A stretch of 64,000 nucleotides of DNA. Origin: Pandoraea sp. PE-S2T-3 (GTDB lineage Bacteria; Pseudomonadota; Gammaproteobacteria; Burkholderiales; Burkholderiaceae). Positions 61,723-64,000 of the stretch are shown in pieces (the stretch's first letter is position 1; each line of letters starts with the position of its first letter). Under the pieces are notes generated by a model. The model did no database searches, was not told where the DNA came from, and saw nothing but the letters and a program-made list of their open reading frames with translations. The DNA is taken from contig NZ_NGUQ01000013.1 in the NCBI RefSeq assembly GCF_002179965.1, positions 62,001 through 126,000 on the forward strand. Direction: 5' to 3'. The translations under genes were made by a program, and so were the position numbers.

Positions 61723-64000
61723 CTACCAGCTCAGACGCACCCCGGCATTGCCTTCCGCCGTGCTCCGGTGCGAGCCGCCCAGATTGAACCAGTAGCCGCC
61801 CGTCAGGTAGAGACTGACACGTTGATTCAGCTTCGCGTAGACGCCAGCGCCCACGTGCCCTTGTGTCGACCCGACTGACGAATCGATCTTGGTGGTGTCG
61901 GAGAAGTTCACGGTGTCGGTGCCGCCGAAGTAGCGCAACACGTCCAGACGCAGATACGGTTTCCAGTTGATGCCATTCGCCTGAAACTGCGTCTGAAGTC
62001 GCAAACCGAGTCGCCCGATCAGTTCGTTAGCGCTCTTGAACGACACGGTCGCCGCCGGATCGGTCAGGTCGTTGATGTGCGTGTACTGATAGATCAACTG
62101 GGCCTGCGGTTCGAGCGACAAGCCGTAGGGCAGCGGCAACGGCAGCCCGCCTTCCAGCGACGCCGTGAACGCATTCGCCCGTGTCGTTGCGGTATTGCCT
62201 TGCAGCGACGACGGATTCACCGACATGGTCGAGCCCATCAACACAGTGTCGACATACCAACCGCTCGGTGCGATACGTGTCCAGTAGGCGCCAAGGCTGT
62301 AAGAGTTGATGGCGAGGCTGCCGGCGGCCAGATCCTGCGTGGCCAATGCGAAGCCCTTCACGTCGCCACTGCCTCGGGCGAAGCCGAAGAAGAGACCGGC
62401 GTGGTCGCGGTAGCCGCTATCGGTCGTGTTCGAATAGACGTCCTGCCCGACCTGCAACCCGAAGATCGTGCCGCTGAACGACTGATTCACCGTACCCGTG
62501 TGGTCTTGAGACATATGGTCGCCCCACACACGGCCCCAGCCACCGCCCCACTTGCCGTTTTCATCCAGCAGGTCTTGCCCGCCCATGCGATCGTGGAACG
62601 TGCCGATCTGCTGCACGGCGATCTCGCGCGCCAACGCCGAAATCTGCGAGTAGACCGGGACTTCGGTTCGATACAGCGGCGTTTCGGGATCGACGGGCGG
62701 GACGGGCACGATCGGGTCGATCGGCGGACGGGTCGGGTCGAGCGTGGTCGAGCGCAGATACCAGTTGTCTTGCGTGCCGGGGGTAATGCCACCGCGGTAC
62801 AGGTAGTAGGTATAAGCGCCTGCATTCGCCGTGCCGCCGGTAAATGCCGAGCCCGCCGTTGACGCCCCGTTCACCGTCTGCACGACCTGAATACCGTCAC
62901 CGGTGGTTTGCCCGCCCTTGCCACCCGCGTTGGCGATCTTCAGCGTCGTGCTGCCGGTCGCCGTTCCGCCATTGATGATGATCTTGTCGGTCGGAGAATT
63001 GTCGGTGCCCAGTTGCGTGCGAAGCGATGCGGTCGCTTGCTGGCCGACGTAGTTACCTGCGACGGTTAGCGTGTTGCCGACGCCCGGGCCTGCCAATTGA
63101 AGCAGCGCGGCGTTGGTGAACGTGCCGTTGACCGTCAGGTTGCCCGTGGCACCGGAGGCAAAACCCGGCGTGGCGTTGGCGACCGCGACGGTGCCGTTGT
63201 TCTGCACTGAACCCGTGACGCTGCCGTAGCCGCCCAGCGTTGCGCCACTGGCTACCGTGACCGCGCCGCCGCCGGAGAGCGCCGCCCCTGAGGACGTGGG
63301 ATCGCCCACGGCCAGTACCCCGGCATTGATGCTCGTTCCCCCCGTGTAGGTGCTGTTGCCGTTGAGCACGAGCGACCCGGCGCCGATCTTGGTCAGTGCC
63401 CCGGTGCCGGTGATGCCCTGCGTGATCGTCGAGTTGAACCCGTTCGTATCGATCGTGCCGCCCGCGGTATCGAGAGCGACCGCACGGCCGGCAGCGAGAT
63501 TGAAACTGGCGCCGAGTTGCAACGTGCCGCCGTTGAACGTCAGCGCGCCGCCGGGGGCACCAAGGCTGCTGTCTTGGCTAACGACCAGCGTCCCGGCGTA
63601 GAGCGTCCACGGCGTGAGTGCGGTGGTACTGCCGGTGAGTGTCCAGACACTGGTGCCCGTCTTATGGAAGGCCGAGAAACCTTGGTACTGTGCTGTCGGA
63701 CCGATCAGCGACGCATTGAAGCTGCTGTTGGCATTGCCGCCGAGGATGAACGTGTTGGTGCCGACATTCGCGTCGACGGTGCCGGTGATGGCAGACCCGG
63801 CGCGCAGTTCGAGCGAATTGGTGCCCGCACTGAATTGAATGGCGTCGGCGACGGTACCATCTGCACCGGTGCCGCCGGTGATGGTGCCGCTATTGATCAC
63901 CGCGACGTTCTGCCCCTGCACACCGATCCCACCCGCGCCTGATGCACCTGCGCTACCGCCGGTCCCGCCCGCGCCACCAGCGCCGCCGCTGATCGAGCCC
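61723..64000 (-). CDS. Type V autotransporter, C-terminal part (5' end outside window)
   Basis: The frame is open to the window end; about 758 residues are visible. From the N-terminal side: glycine-rich tract (GGAGGAGGTGGSAG, bases about 63940-63995), passenger beta-helix with PATR-type repeats (GTLVVSQDSSLGAPGGALTFNGGTLQLG; TYTGGTSINAGVLAVGD), a proline linker (PTRPPIDPIVPVPPVDPE) and a roughly 280-residue beta-barrel ending NAGVRLSW. The barrel delivers the passenger to the cell surface; adhesion is a common role but not shown. Stand-alone gene, ended by the hairpin at 61646. Confidence 0.93.
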   Translation of the reverse strand, partial: GSISGGAGGAGGTGGSAGASGAGGIGVQGQNVAVINSGTITGGTGADGTVADAIQFSAGTNSLELRAGSAITGTVDANVGTNTFILGGNANSSFNASLIGPTAQYQGFSAFHKTGTSVWTLTGSTTALTPWTLYAGTLVVSQDSSLGAPGGALTFNGGTLQLGASFNLAAGRAVALDTAGGTIDTNGFNSTITQGITGTGALTKIGAGSLVLNGNSTYTGGTSINAGVLAVGDPTSSGAALSGGGAVTVASGATLGGYGSVTGSVQNNGTVAVANATPGFASGATGNLTVNGTFTNAALLQLAGPGVGNTLTVAGNYVGQQATASLRTQLGTDNSPTDKIIINGGTATGSTTLKIANAGGKGGQTTGDGIQVVQTVNGASTAGSAFTGGTANAGAYTYYLYRGGITPGTQDNWYLRSTTLDPTRPPIDPIVPVPPVDPETPLYRTEVPVYSQISALAREIAVQQIGTFHDRMGGQDLLDENGKWGGGWGRVWGDHMSQDHTGTVNQSFSGTIFGLQVGQDVYSNTTDSGYRDHAGLFFGFARGSGDVKGFALATQDLAAGSLAINSYSLGAYWTRIAPSGWYVDTVLMGSTMSVNPSSLQGNTATTRANAFTASLEGGLPLPLPYGLSLEPQAQLIYQYTHINDLTDPAATVSFKSANELIGRLGLRLQTQFQANGINWKPYLRLDVLRYFGGTDTVNFSDTTKIDSSVGSTQGHVGAGVYAKLNQRVSLYLTGGYWFNLGGSHRSTAEGNAGVRLSW

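Overview
The window is high-GC chromosomal DNA from a betaproteobacterium, most likely a Burkholderiales member of the Burkholderia/Pandoraea type. This is inferred from the GC-rich codon use, a second-type infA (IF-1) gene, an EttA / 3-hydroxybutyrate dehydrogenase neighbourhood and an AcoR-type sigma-54 regulon. I cannot fix the genus from sequence alone. No insertion sequence, prophage, integrase or CRISPR array was seen.

Layout. 1-4.2 kb: end of a chemotaxis operon (partial MCP, cheR, cheD and an unusual protein with three CheW domains). 4.3-16.1 kb: housekeeping genes (HD hydrolase, patatin, 3-hydroxybutyrate dehydrogenase, ettA, ferredoxin, MazG-like hydrolase, metallophosphoesterase, acylphosphatase, infA, CBS protein, MFS transporter). 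16.5-17.0 kb: a glycine-zipper lipoprotein.

17.2-33.5 kb: a Wzx/Wzy-type exopolysaccharide locus. It holds a WcaJ-like initiating transferase, a WecG/TagA glycosyltransferase, a GMC oxidoreductase + SDR pair, Wzx, a GH44 lipoprotein, a Wzy/ligase-like protein, Wza, a Wzc-like protein whose kinase P-loop is lost, a DUF6492-like protein, an acyltransferase and a DUF4434-like lipoprotein. Two gene blocks diverge from 27.6-27.8 kb.

33.5-47.9 kb: the most interesting region. It is one apparent minus-strand operon, wecB - bcsB-like - nfrB - nfrA - algX-like - algJ-like - algI(MBOAT) - acyl carrier protein - DltA-like adenylating ligase - algF-like. It looks like a synthase-dependent, c-di-GMP-responsive polysaccharide machine of the NfrA/NfrB (phage N4 receptor glycan) type. 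UDP-ManNAc would come from WecB, a BcsB-like periplasmic subunit is added, and an alginate-type O-acylation module has apparently been converted by a carrier protein and an amino-acid-type ligase. The combination suggests an aminoacylated or otherwise carrier-dependently acylated poly-ManNAc-like exopolysaccharide.

48.4-52.8 kb: a self-contained TonB operon (exbD, tonB, receptor, exbB). 53.2-56.1 kb: a secreted phospholipase-D-like protein and a Tat-exported PhoD phosphatase. 56.2-56.4 kb: tRNA-Glu(UUC) and tRNA-Ala(GGC) with a recognisable promoter. 56.4-61.6 kb: an AcoR-type activator divergent from an aldehyde dehydrogenase (with a near-perfect sigma-54 promoter) and an iron-type alcohol dehydrogenase. 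61.7-64 kb: a type V autotransporter running off the window end.
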